Origin: Sulfobacillus benefaciens
Lineage (GTDB): Bacteria; Bacillota; Sulfobacillia; Sulfobacillales; Sulfobacillaceae
Assembly: GCA_003023695.1 (NCBI GenBank)
Contig: PXYW01000007.1
Span: 44,536-108,535 of the forward strand
DNA length: 64,000 bases
Direction of reading: 5' to 3'
The position numbers and the translations under genes were made by a program. Under the pieces are notes generated by a model that saw only the letters and a program-made list of their open reading frames with translations, was not told the origin of the DNA and did not search any database. Below are positions 24,375 to 32,413 of the stretch, piece by piece (the first letter of the stretch is position 1; the number at the start of each line of letters is the position of its first letter).

Positions 24375-24845
24375 TTAATGAAAATATCGACCAACCGACT
24401 CAATAATTTGCAGCATCAAGTACGTCACCCCGGCAGCCATTAGCGGTCCTACGGGAATTCCTCCCCAAACCACAATTCCCACAATGGACCCAACGATGAG
24501 GCTTATCATCAAGTAGCTGTTGTCAGCCAACAGGTGAAGACCACGGCCATTCAAATGGGTGGCCACAGCGCCGCCAATGACGGCTAAGATCCCTGGCACC
24601 GTCAGCAACCCTTTGCCAATATCTTTGAGACTTACCTTGCCCACGGCAAAAGGCACCAGCATTGCCAAGGTCAAGAACAGCAAACCCACCTCTACCCCTC
24701 GACGCTCCAGAACCGGAAATAAAAACGAAAGACGGGTAAAACGGATCACCAACAAAATGGCCGCAGCGGCAGCCACTAAATTGGAGCGAGCCCAGATACC
24801 TAAAATTAATAGTGCAAGCAATCCGATAGTCGCGTTGTTCAGCAT
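24375..24845 (-). CDS. DUF441/UPF0756 membrane protein
   Basis: A 156-residue hydrophobic protein with four likely membrane segments and the conserved pattern GVEVGLLFLTLAMLVPFAVGKV and VGSIVGIVVWGGIPVGPLMAAGVTYL of the UPF0756 family. Function unknown in all members. It is followed by the YqhV-like gene with about 20 bases between them and separated from comB by a terminator. Confidence 0.9.
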   Translation of the reverse strand: MLNNATIGLLALLILGIWARSNLVAAAAAILLVIRFTRLSFLFPVLERRGVEVGLLFLTLAMLVPFAVGKVSLKDIGKGLLTVPGILAVIGGAVATHLNGRGLHLLADNSYLMISLIVGSIVGIVVWGGIPVGPLMAAGVTYLMLQIIESVGRYFH

Positions 24846-24896
24846 GGCCGCCTCCGCTGTCCACTTTCCGACGGCAATATCTATGAAAGAAGGACA

Positions 24897-24926
24897 ACAA
24901 AAAGACCGGCCTGGTGGCGACCGGTC
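24897..24926 (-). terminator. comB terminator
   Basis: Arms GACCGG (24904-24909) and CCGGTC (24921-24926) followed on the minus strand by a T run (24899-24903). It follows the comB stop at about 15 bases. Confidence 0.75.
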
Positions 24927-24940
24927 GTTACGGCAAAATT

Positions 24941-25639
24941 TTAAACGTTATGATAAAACCATCCGTCCGGTCCTCTAACCGGCACTGTGGACGACTGGTT
25001 CATGCGAGCAGCATATGCCACATCGCGTTGCATTCCGGACACCAACAAATGTTGTGCGTGGCGGGACTGCATGACGCTTTGAGCAATTTGCGTCTGGTTC
25101 GCCGCAAATGCTGTCCAGGCCAGCCGGGCCGCATCGGTCCAGTCGCGCTCCGGCCACTCATTGATGACGGCGCCCGCTGTTAACACATCCTCCCAAGACA
25201 CCTCACCCACCGTTCCCGCACAAACCACCAGCGCGTCGAAGTTCTGCATTTGCTGGCGTCTGGCGGCCGACGCGGCGTTAAGCAAGCAGGCTAAACCAAC
25301 CCAGGCAGCCCTCTGGACCCGGGACACGGCCTGAGTGCCATTGGTGGTGGTCAATATTACGGAGCGCCCCTCGACCAAGTCGGGTGGATAATCAAATGGT
25401 GAATTCCCCGCATCAAACCCCGGTACTGGCTGATTGTGGCGTTCACCTCCTAGAATTAGCGCAGGGTCTTGCCGCTTATAATGAAACGCCTCGTCCAGTG
25501 ACGCACAAGTCAAGACTTTGGCGGCACCGCGGTCTAAAATGGTGGTCAATGTGGTGGTCGCCCTTAAGGTGTCAATCACCAACACAGATCGCTTACTCAC
25601 ATCGTCCGGAACATCCTGCCAACGATAAACAACATCAAT
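24941..25639 (-). CDS. comB: 2-phosphosulfolactate phosphatase (ComB), probable AUU start
   Basis: Removes phosphate from 2-phosphosulfolactate to give sulfolactate. The core has VLVIDTLRATTTLTTIL, GGERHNQPVPGFDAGNSPFDY, ILTTTNGTQAV and AGTVGEVSWEDVLTAGAVI, all family features. A GTG at 25600 starts directly at SKRSVLVID, but ComB proteins carry a further IDV... strand before this. The upstream frame reads IDVVYRWQDVPDDV and begins at ATT (25639), 9 bases after GGGGGAG and overlapping the comA stop. I prefer this AUU start (about 232 residues). Pair with comA. Confidence 0.9.
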   Translation of the reverse strand: MDVVYRWQDVPDDVSKRSVLVIDTLRATTTLTTILDRGAAKVLTCASLDEAFHYKRQDPALILGGERHNQPVPGFDAGNSPFDYPPDLVEGRSVILTTTNGTQAVSRVQRAAWVGLACLLNAASAARRQQMQNFDALVVCAGTVGEVSWEDVLTAGAVINEWPERDWTDAARLAWTAFAANQTQIAQSVMQSRHAQHLLVSGMQRDVAYAARMNQSSTVPVRGPDGWFYHNV

Positions 25640-26507
25640 CGACCAAATCTCCCCCTTTCACTTTCAGCGGAGGTGGCCATTTGATGGGATCCAATGCCCC
25701 GCTGGTCACATAATACTGGCGCAAGGTATCTCCCCGCAATCCTACCCGCAATGCCTCCAACGCCAAAACATCCTGAGGTTCAATATTTCCCAGAGAGACA
25801 TTAGGACCAAACCGCAAAATTAGTTCCTGTTGTTGGTGTTTTTTGGGGGCTTCCCACAACACACGGGTGGGATCAGGCAAATGACGCACCATTTGCTCCA
25901 ATTCATCTTCCAAGACTTCTCCTTGATCGTCGTAAATCACGACGCCTTGCCCGCTTTCGCGGCCTTCCACAATGACTACATCGGATCCCGCTGTCAAATC
26001 ATCGGCCACTTGTTCCCATAGGCGAAGATCAGGGATTGTATCACGCGGGTCCTTTTTGCCCACTTCACTGACCACCAAATCAAAGCCATACACTCGTGCC
26101 AGCTGAATGGTATTGTGGCGGGTTTCCGGATCTAAATTAATCGTGCCGTCGGAAATTTCCACCCCTGTAAATCCTAATTCCCGCGCCCGGTCCAAAAATT
26201 CAATGAGGCGTCCTTGCAACAATGCCAATTCCAAGAAAGTTCCTCCGGGATAAATGTGTACCCCATACGACTTTACCAATTCGATTTTCTGCCGCAAAAG
26301 GCGCGTGTGGTAAAAGGCCGAAGTGCCAAAGGTCAGCTTCAGGTAATCGACGTAGTCCGATGCCAGTTCCATTAAATCACGAGTATCCGTCAGTCCCAGT
26401 CCTTTATCAATGACCATTGTCAGTCCTCGTTGCCGCGGCTTAGCGGTCCGGTCGGCAACAGGAAAATCCAGGATATCTAACCAAGCCTTGTTGTCATCAT
26501 GTGCCAT
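25635..26507 (-). CDS. comA: Phosphosulfolactate synthase (ComA)
   Basis: Adds sulfite to phosphoenolpyruvate to form (2R)-phosphosulfolactate. The 290-residue TIM-barrel sequence has GLTMVIDKGL, YVDYLKLTFGTSA, VHIYPGGTFLELAL, FTGVEISDGTI and SEVGKKDPRD, distinctive of ComA. The first step of coenzyme M synthesis in methanogens, but in Bacillus spores the same reactions (yitCD) give 3-sulfolactate. SASP, gpr and other spore genes nearby make the spore role likely here (inference). ATG 26507 follows GGAGG at 10-12 bases. Confidence 0.93.
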   Translation of the reverse strand: MAHDDNKAWLDILDFPVADRTAKPRQRGLTMVIDKGLGLTDTRDLMELASDYVDYLKLTFGTSAFYHTRLLRQKIELVKSYGVHIYPGGTFLELALLQGRLIEFLDRARELGFTGVEISDGTINLDPETRHNTIQLARVYGFDLVVSEVGKKDPRDTIPDLRLWEQVADDLTAGSDVVIVEGRESGQGVVIYDDQGEVLEDELEQMVRHLPDPTRVLWEAPKKHQQQELILRFGPNVSLGNIEPQDVLALEALRVGLRGDTLRQYYVTSGALDPIKWPPPLKVKGGDLVD

Positions 26508-26659
26508 CGTTTTATGCTCCTCCTCAGGTTGGAGATTTCTTAGGCACCATATTCAGGCCAGATGATGGAGGTGACGGTTAATATTTTTCGCATTGCCGCG
26601 AAAATTTGGGACAGTTTAGAGAGTGTAGTTCTTTAATTCCAATATGGGAGGCACAATTG

Positions 26660-27973
26660 ATGGCAAAGCAGGGCGCGTCTTCGGGATCGACGGTTGCATC
26701 GGACCGACATGGGCTCAAATTGGCGGTGTTGTGCTCGGTCCCCTTCATCATGGTTCTGGGCAACTCTATGCTGATTCCGGTGTTGCCGAAAATGATGAGT
26801 GTTATGCATTTAACCCTTTTTCAAGTGGGGCTGATTATTACTATATTTTCCATTCCCGCCGGCGTTATTATCCCTTTTGCTGGAGCGCTTTCTGACCGTC
26901 TCGGGCGTAAAGTCATTATGGTCCCGGCGTTAGCTGTCTACGGATTGGGGGGACTGGGCGCCGGAATTTCCGCCTGGCTGTTTCCTCACCCATATTATTG
27001 GATAATGGGGTCGCGCTTGTTGCAGGGGATTGGAGCCGGTGGCACGTATCAATTGGCTATGGCGGTGGCCGGAGATATGTATCAAGGTAAAAGCCGAGCG
27101 GGAGCGTTGGGCATTTTGGAAGCATCAAATGGCCTGGGTAAGGTCATTTCACCCATCGCCGGATCCGCCATCGCGCTAATCATTTGGTTTGCTCCTTTTT
27201 TTGTGTACGGCTTGCTGTCGTTTCCAATCGCCGCTGCAGTATGGTACGTCATTAAAGAACCCAAAGGTCAAAAAGCACAAGGGGGTTTTCAGCAATATTG
27301 GCAAGGTCTCACCCATACTTTAAGCCAAAAAGCCGGGTCAATTGCGGCAACTTTCCTGGGTGGCGCCGTGGTCCTGTTCATTTTGTTTGGCGTCTTAAGC
27401 TACTTGGCCGATATTTTAGAAAAGACCTTTAAGTACGGGGAATTTACTCGTGGCTTGCTCATCGCGATACCAGTTTTGGCATCAGCGATCACGTCGTACA
27501 TTTCCGGCACTATGCTTCAAAAACGCCTTTCAGCGTGGTCCCGGCCGATTGTGGCAGGCGGGCTGGTGCTGATTGCAGCCGCAATGGTTGCGGAACCCTT
27601 TTTTGTCACCACTGTTCCTTGGCTGGCTTTAACCATCTTGGGGTTTCAGGGTATCGGTACCGGTAGTGTCTTGCCCGCGATAAACACCCTGGTAACCAGC
27701 GCCACAACGTCTAAAGAACGGGGAGTCGTCACCAGCTTGTATGGCAGTGTCCGATTTTTCGGCGTCGCTATGGGCCCCCCACTGTTTGCCATGGCCATGG
27801 CCCACCGTTACTGGGTATTTTGGGGAGCGGCGCTGTTAGCTCTGGGGACTGGTATTGTGGCTTGGTTCTTTATCAATGAGAAATCCATGTTGCCCAAAAA
27901 GATGCGTGGCGGAGGCGGGGGCCAAAAGACGGCATTTAAGGCGTCTCGGACGCGGCGACAAAAGCTCTCCTGA
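26660..27973 (+). CDS. MFS transporter, DHA1-like drug efflux type
   Basis: A 437-residue protein with 12 hydrophobic spans and the motif A loop GALSDRLGRKVIM between spans 2 and 3. The GIGAGGTYQLAMAVAGDMY segment resembles motif C-type drug:H+ antiporters. The hydrophilic C-terminal tail is Gly/Lys/Arg-rich. The start ATG at 26660 has GGGAGG 8 bases upstream; an upstream in-frame ATG at 26606 has none. It is divergent from comA and ends in a strong terminator. Substrate unknown. Confidence 0.88.
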   Translation: MAKQGASSGSTVASDRHGLKLAVLCSVPFIMVLGNSMLIPVLPKMMSVMHLTLFQVGLIITIFSIPAGVIIPFAGALSDRLGRKVIMVPALAVYGLGGLGAGISAWLFPHPYYWIMGSRLLQGIGAGGTYQLAMAVAGDMYQGKSRAGALGILEASNGLGKVISPIAGSAIALIIWFAPFFVYGLLSFPIAAAVWYVIKEPKGQKAQGGFQQYWQGLTHTLSQKAGSIAATFLGGAVVLFILFGVLSYLADILEKTFKYGEFTRGLLIAIPVLASAITSYISGTMLQKRLSAWSRPIVAGGLVLIAAAMVAEPFFVTTVPWLALTILGFQGIGTGSVLPAINTLVTSATTSKERGVVTSLYGSVRFFGVAMGPPLFAMAMAHRYWVFWGAALLALGTGIVAWFFINEKSMLPKKMRGGGGGQKTAFKASRTRRQKLS

Positions 27974-27978
27974 AGTTG

Positions 27979-28008
27979 CGGCTGACATTCATGTCAGCCG
28001 AATTTTTT
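27979..28008 (+). terminator. Terminator after the MFS gene
   Basis: Stem CGGCTGACAT / ATGTCAGCCG with a 2-base loop (27979-28000), then AATTTTTT (28001-28008). Isolates the following spore gene from the MFS transcript. Confidence 0.9.
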
Positions 28009-28033
28009 CACGGAAAAATTCCATCTATTGCTA

Positions 28034-28062
28034 GAATATGTCGCATTACCATCGGCATACTA
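28034..28062 (+). promoter_or_regulatory. Sigma-G-like promoter for the first SASP gene
   Basis: GAATA (28034-28038), 17 bases, CATACTA (28056-28062). This fits the forespore sigma-G consensus (GnATR, CATnnTA) and places the start about 30 bases before the gene. Confidence 0.75.
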
Positions 28063-28094
28063 AGCACACCATTTATTATGGGAGGTGAACAACG

Positions 28095-28331
28095 ATGGCA
28101 CGTGGAAGCAGCACTGGGCAACATGCCGTAGTACGTGAGGCGGCGGCAGCCTTGGATCAATTCAAATATGAAGTAGCAAGGGATATGGGTATCCAAATAC
28201 CCGAGGACAACTATTGGGGCGACATTCCCGCAAGGGAATGCGGAGCCGTAGGCGGACACATGGTACGCAAGATGATTGAAATGGCCGAGCAAACCTTGGC
28301 CGGAAGAACACCCACCCGGCGCACCCGTTGA
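28095..28331 (+). CDS. Alpha/beta-type small acid-soluble spore protein
   Basis: A 78-residue DNA-coating spore protein. It has ALDQFKYEVARDMGI and a C-terminal block GGHMVRKMIEMAEQTLAGR typical of the family; the GPR cleavage-type region YEVARDMG is present. SASPs saturate spore DNA and are degraded by GPR during germination; gpr lies 5 kb away. Start ATG 28095 follows GGGAGGTG. Confidence 0.95.
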   Translation: MARGSSTGQHAVVREAAAALDQFKYEVARDMGIQIPEDNYWGDIPARECGAVGGHMVRKMIEMAEQTLAGRTPTRRTR

Positions 28332-28368
28332 TACCAAACCTTTCTAGGTTAAAAGTTCCGGCCCCGGC

Positions 28369-28375
28369 CATACTA
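28369..28375 (+). promoter_or_regulatory. Sigma-G-like -10 for the second SASP gene
   Basis: CATACTA at 28369-28375 is identical to the -10 of the first copy. The -35 at 17 bases (GGTTA) is poor. It lies 32 bases upstream of the start codon. Confidence 0.5.
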
Positions 28376-28407
28376 ACATCACTTCATTAATGAGGAGGTG
28401 ACGACAC

Positions 28408-28629
28408 ATGGCACGAGGCAGCAACACCGGAAACCGCGCAGTTGTGCAAGGCGCGCAAAAGGCGTTGGACCAGTTCAAGTACGAAGTGGCACACGAACTA
28501 GGACTCCAAGGCGTTGACGATGGATATTGGGGAGATGTCCCGGCTCGTCAATGCGGAGCCGTAGGCGGCCACATGGTGCGCAAAATGATTGAAATGGCCG
28601 AGCAAAATCTCGCCGGCCGGAATCGGTAA
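28408..28629 (+). CDS. Alpha/beta-type small acid-soluble spore protein, second copy
   Basis: A 73-residue paralogue of the preceding gene, with shared ALDQFKYEVA, YWGD-PAR-CGAVGGHMV and RKMIEMAEQ blocks. The two genes lie in tandem with separate promoters, and probably arose by duplication. ATG 28408 has GAGGAGGTG upstream. The product coats spore DNA in the forespore. Confidence 0.95.
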   Translation: MARGSNTGNRAVVQGAQKALDQFKYEVAHELGLQGVDDGYWGDVPARQCGAVGGHMVRKMIEMAEQNLAGRNR

Positions 28630-28665
28630 TTCATCTCCGGTCTCCTAACGCGATCTGCACCTTAT

Positions 28666-28696
28666 AAAAAATGGACGGCCCTGCCGTCCATTTTTA
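28666..28696. terminator. Bidirectional terminator between SASP and regulator genes
   Basis: Stem ATGGACGGC / GCCGTCCAT with CCT loop (28671-28691), preceded by AAAAA and followed by TTTTT, so it can act on both strands. It serves the second SASP gene and the leftward ABC operon. Confidence 0.85.
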
Positions 28697-28715
28697 TTGC
28701 TGAGGTCCAAAATAT

Positions 28716-29726
28716 TTAGGACCCGGATAAGGCCAAATGCGGGATCTGACTGAACAGACCGTGCAAGGCCTTCGATGCCAAAACCTCCAGTAAAGTTCTT
28801 CCCCAAACACTCTTAAGATTCTCCGGGCGGATCCATAAATCGTAGGACTCTTGGGCCCAAGCCTCAAAGATCAACCCACACGTCGCTGCTAAACTGCCTA
28901 ACCCCACCCCAGCCCAATCTGGGTGATGCTGCACTTGCTCCAAAATGCTTTGATGACTATAGAACATATCCGGTGCCCAGGAAATGCTACCTTGATGCCG
29001 TAAAAACAAGGAATGTGCTTCACTCCCAGGTTCCCGGATCGCGATTTGGCGCACTGCGGTAGCTTCCGGATGACGGATCAACCCTTCATCCCAGGTAAGG
29101 TAATGCAACCGTGTAACAGCCATGGGAAAGTCAATGAGGTTATATTGCCCGGTAGATGCGTCAAATAAATGGGAACCCGCAACATGCAAGAGACCTTGGG
29201 TAAATGCCGCAATCGCGGCTTGGCTTGATAGCCGGATTGGCTCCATCCAATACCCGGGTCGCTTCTCTTCATATAGATCACGCAGCCACGCAAGATACGG
29301 ATCGCATCCCCCAATAAGCATAACACGTTGAGGATCCCGGGCCGACGGCAAAGGAGTCAGAACGCCGGACTTCGGGTTCCACAACGCATCAGGCAAGCGC
29401 GGTGCTGCTAACAACATCGTTGGAACCACAACTGTCGCATCATGTATTTTCGCCCACACCACTAATGTCGGAAAACTTGGTTTCGCTCCAAACCACCGCC
29501 AGTGATCTGTTCGCCCAATAGAGTCCGGCGCCAGCGGCTTCACTAACTCGTCCAACGATAGGTCAAAAAGACTCGCCAACTTAATGGCCAAAGCCAAGGT
29601 TGGCAAACGTTTGTCGTGTTCGAGCGCAATGAGTGTCTGCCGCGTGATCCCCAGTTGCTGCGCCAACCGTTCTTGCGACCACCCTAATGCGCTTCGTCGT
29701 TGAGCAAGTGTTTCACCCCACGTCAT
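28716..29726 (-). CDS. XRE-family regulator with periplasmic-binding-like effector domain
   Basis: A 336-residue one-component regulator. Residues about 1-60 are an XRE helix-turn-helix (LAQRRSALGWSQERLAQQLGITRQTLIALE, in two helices). The rest resembles the PBP-like domain found in regulators of oxyanion uptake, e.g. GGCDPYLAWLRDLYEE and the SHLFDASTGQYNL region. It is the last gene of a leftward ABC operon, 3 bases after the ATPase gene, so it likely controls that operon in response to the transported oxyanion. It lacks a membrane segment and should act in the cytoplasm. Confidence 0.85.
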   Translation of the reverse strand: MTWGETLAQRRSALGWSQERLAQQLGITRQTLIALEHDKRLPTLALAIKLASLFDLSLDELVKPLAPDSIGRTDHWRWFGAKPSFPTLVVWAKIHDATVVVPTMLLAAPRLPDALWNPKSGVLTPLPSARDPQRVMLIGGCDPYLAWLRDLYEEKRPGYWMEPIRLSSQAAIAAFTQGLLHVAGSHLFDASTGQYNLIDFPMAVTRLHYLTWDEGLIRHPEATAVRQIAIREPGSEAHSLFLRHQGSISWAPDMFYSHQSILEQVQHHPDWAGVGLGSLAATCGLIFEAWAQESYDLWIRPENLKSVWGRTLLEVLASKALHGLFSQIPHLALSGS

Positions 29727-29729
29727 TCA

Positions 29730-30656
29730 TCATCCGCCTCCTTGGGTACTGGGCAGTGAAAACGGCACTAGGACCGGGTTAATAATGCTGATGTCATCAA
29801 ACTGAGTGGTCTCGGAAGGATTCCCTATCCATTCTAAAAGCAATCGGCCATCGTCGGAAAGAAAATGGTAGCGCGATAGTGTCGGACTTACCGGTTGCTG
29901 ATATCCTTGCCCGGATATATGCAATGAAGGCCCTAGGCTTTGTCCGAGCACGATAGTTCGCGAATGAATCAGGAGATGCCCATCGGGCACCGGCACCGAT
30001 CCGACATACCCCATCATGCGAGCCATCTCCGAATCCACCGGGACCGTTTGGGTTATGTTATTAGATGAGGCAATGCGCCCCTTTTGGAGAAAAACCACAT
30101 ACTCAGAAAATTGCTCGGCCTCTTCCCATTGATGGGTGGAAAAGAGCAGCAATGTTTCCTCCCCTAATGTTTCTTGAAGTTTTCGATAAAGAGACACACG
30201 ATGGGGACGATCAATTTGTGACAGTGCCTCATCAAGCAGCAAGATAGGCTTTTTCGCCACCAAAGCCCGCAATAGTGCTGCCCGTTGCTGCTCACCTCCA
30301 GAAAGTTGGTGGGGATAGCGGTTAAGAAGTTCTTCCAGGTTAAGCCACTGAATCCAGTGGCTCCAATGGGGTAGAGATCCCTGGGCAATCCATCGGATTT
30401 GGTCTTCAATAGTGCGGTGAGGTACCAGACTGGGGCGTTGGGGAACATAGGCCACAGGTCGCTGATGCGGCAATAACCTGTCGATGGATTGTTCATTCCA
30501 TCGGATTTTCAAAGAGGGATGATGTTCCAACCCCGCAATCAGACGAAACAACGTGGTTTTGCCAGCTCCCGATGACCCTACAATCGCATGCATCCCAGGT
30601 GTTAACTCAAACTGACCCTCCATCCGTCCTCTTTGCCTAACGGTCATAGCGAACAT
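29730..30656 (-). CDS. ABC transporter ATP-binding protein, molybdate/tungstate type
   Basis: A 308-residue ATPase with Walker A GSSGAGKTT, Q-loop YVPQRPSLVP, signature LSGGEQQRAALLRAL and Walker B ILLLDEALS, followed by the switch His in FSTHQWEEAE. The region after about 220 may be a regulatory extension. The MFAMTVRQRGRMEGQFEL start aligns with ModC N-termini; ATG 30656 has GGAGG 7 bases upstream. It overlaps the permease gene by 20 bases. Confidence 0.88.
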   Translation of the reverse strand: MFAMTVRQRGRMEGQFELTPGMHAIVGSSGAGKTTLFRLIAGLEHHPSLKIRWNEQSIDRLLPHQRPVAYVPQRPSLVPHRTIEDQIRWIAQGSLPHWSHWIQWLNLEELLNRYPHQLSGGEQQRAALLRALVAKKPILLLDEALSQIDRPHRVSLYRKLQETLGEETLLLFSTHQWEEAEQFSEYVVFLQKGRIASSNNITQTVPVDSEMARMMGYVGSVPVPDGHLLIHSRTIVLGQSLGPSLHISGQGYQQPVSPTLSRYHFLSDDGRLLLEWIGNPSETTQFDDISIINPVLVPFSLPSTQGGG

Positions 30657-31386
30657 GAGAGAACCTCCAGTTAAGCCATACCGGGAGTGGTAAGGAAACG
30701 ATAATCAGCCATAAGGCCAATCCCAGCGCCGCTGGTAACCCTTGTTCTTGCAGTTGGATCCAGATAGCGACCGGCAATCCGCTGGGATGGTAGGCAACCA
30801 CTACCGGCGCACCAAATGCACCGACGATCCGAGCCCAGGCCATCGCTGCCGCGATGGCAAATCCCGCACGAGCCATCGGCCAAGTAACGAACCAGAAAGT
30901 TTGCCAAGGGGATTTCCCCAAAACCCAGACGTCTTCCTCCAGGGATCGAGGAATTGCCCCGAGATAGCCCCAGGCAGTCAACACAAAGAATGGCAAGGAT
31001 TCATATATTTGGGCAATCACTAAGCCGGCAAAGGTGTTAGCCAGGCTGATCGTTGATCCTATCGGACTTGCAGGGCCCACAACATAAGCCAAAACCAAAC
31101 CGAGGACTAAAGGCGGCATCAGCAAAGGAATGATGAGCAGTGTGCCCCACCAACGACGCCATTTTGGCCTCACCAAGCGTGCCAAGATCCACGACAGCGG
31201 GATTCCGAAGAGAAGGTCGACAGCCAGGGCAATGATCCCCGAACCCAAGGTGACCTCAATAGCATTGCGTCCCGCCGTAGATCGAATCGTCTGTTCCAAT
31301 GACCCCGCATGTAAGAACAGCACTACAACCGGAACAAATAGCACTGCCAGGGTAATGCCGCTCCAAATTCCGAGAAGCCGTCTCAT
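30637..31386 (-). CDS. ABC transporter permease, molybdate/tungstate type
   Basis: A 249-residue integral membrane protein with about six spans and the EAA-like loop EDVWVLGKSPWQTFWFVTWPMA that contacts the ATPase. Family-like AASPIGS... and ETSLPFF-type segments are present. ATG overlaps the preceding stop as TAATG. It fits a ModB/WtpB-type permease. Confidence 0.88.
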   Translation of the reverse strand: MRRLLGIWSGITLAVLFVPVVVLFLHAGSLEQTIRSTAGRNAIEVTLGSGIIALAVDLLFGIPLSWILARLVRPKWRRWWGTLLIIPLLMPPLVLGLVLAYVVGPASPIGSTISLANTFAGLVIAQIYESLPFFVLTAWGYLGAIPRSLEEDVWVLGKSPWQTFWFVTWPMARAGFAIAAAMAWARIVGAFGAPVVVAYHPSGLPVAIWIQLQEQGLPAALGLALWLIIVSLPLPVWLNWRFSHVRYDR

Positions 31387-32357
31387 TAAGGTTTTAATGC
31401 GCTAGGAACGTCAGCCATAGAGCCAAACACTTCGGGCGAGAACACTTGGTACCCCGCGTTGCGCATAATGGTTGAGCCTTGAGCACCCAGCAGAAATTTA
31501 ATGAACCCTACCGAGGCCTGTTCTGGTGTACCTACCGTGGTGATGTCCACTGTCAGCGGCTTCCCTGAAATGGTCTTCCCATCACTTAGCGTGAGGGACG
31601 CACTACGGTAAACCGAGGCCTCCGCGGGTGATGCAAAGTTCATCCAGGAAGGCAAGGCAATGTAATCTAGGTGTCGTTCTAGTGCTTCGGATAAAAAGGC
31701 ACTGCTGGCATCGAGTCCTCCAGACTGCAGCAAGGTCAAGATGCCTTCCTCAGAGTAGACTTCCTTGGCATTATTCAACGTTCCCAAAATTTGGTCCACG
31801 GTTCCCGCGGGCAAATTATAATGTTTCACGGCCAATTCGACCATCATGTAAAATGCCTGCCCTTGAGGATCTGTGTTTGGATTAGTGCGTCCCAAGTGAA
31901 ATCCTGGTGTTGCCATTAACGTGAACAAGTCCCTCAGCGGAAGCCTTTTATCCCGAATGGCGTTCAATTCGGGTGCATAATGGGACGTTGGCGAATAGGC
32001 CACAACCAGCGGACTTGCGGCAAAAGCAATAGCCCACTTGGTATCTCTCGGTTCAATGACCTGGATTGGAGCGTATCCAATACTCTCAAAAACATTTGGC
32101 GCCAAAGTCTTCGACTTTATTTCTTGCGCCATCCCAAACGAACCACCACCTTGACCTTGGTAGCGAAAGTGGGTGGCTTTTTCGAATGCCGGCCCCACTT
32201 GTTCATTATTAACAAACTCCAGCGATCCGGCATACACCACATTGGCGGTCCCGGTTTTGGTCCCAGAGACCTGTTGTGCGCCAGAACCTCCACATCCTGC
32301 CAGGGAAACAACCAGGGTACCAGTGACTGCCAACGCTGCTAATCTACCAAAATTCAT
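31386..32357 (-). CDS. Oxyanion ABC transporter substrate-binding lipoprotein (WtpA/ModA-like)
   Basis: A 323-residue binding protein with a lipoprotein signal (hydrophobic segment then LAGC lipobox, Cys at about 22). VVYAGSLEFVNNEQVGPAFEK and RTNPNTDPQGQAFYMMVELA are family-like for molybdate/tungstate carriers, as RTDP...-P-G occurs in WtpA/ModA. Oxyanion identity cannot be fixed from sequence. ATG 32357 follows GGAGGGG; a longer frame from 32390 is less supported. First gene of the operon. Confidence 0.85.
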   Translation of the reverse strand: MNFGRLAALAVTGTLVVSLAGCGGSGAQQVSGTKTGTANVVYAGSLEFVNNEQVGPAFEKATHFRYQGQGGGSFGMAQEIKSKTLAPNVFESIGYAPIQVIEPRDTKWAIAFAASPLVVAYSPTSHYAPELNAIRDKRLPLRDLFTLMATPGFHLGRTNPNTDPQGQAFYMMVELAVKHYNLPAGTVDQILGTLNNAKEVYSEEGILTLLQSGGLDASSAFLSEALERHLDYIALPSWMNFASPAEASVYRSASLTLSDGKTISGKPLTVDITTVGTPEQASVGFIKFLLGAQGSTIMRNAGYQVFSPEVFGSMADVPSALKP

Positions 32358-32378
32358 AATACCCCTCCGATTGTCACC

Positions 32379-32413
32379 TATCTTTAACATAAAGTGTATT
32401 ATATCTTTAACAT
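32379..32413 (-). promoter_or_regulatory. ABC operon promoter with 12-bp direct repeats
   Basis: TATCTTTAACAT occurs twice, at 32379-32390 and 32402-32413, exactly 23 bases apart. On the minus strand a TATAAT -10 lies at 32398-32403, between and overlapping the repeats. Spacing of about two helical turns suggests a binding site for the XRE-PBP regulator of this operon (inference). No good -35 is visible. Confidence 0.6.
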
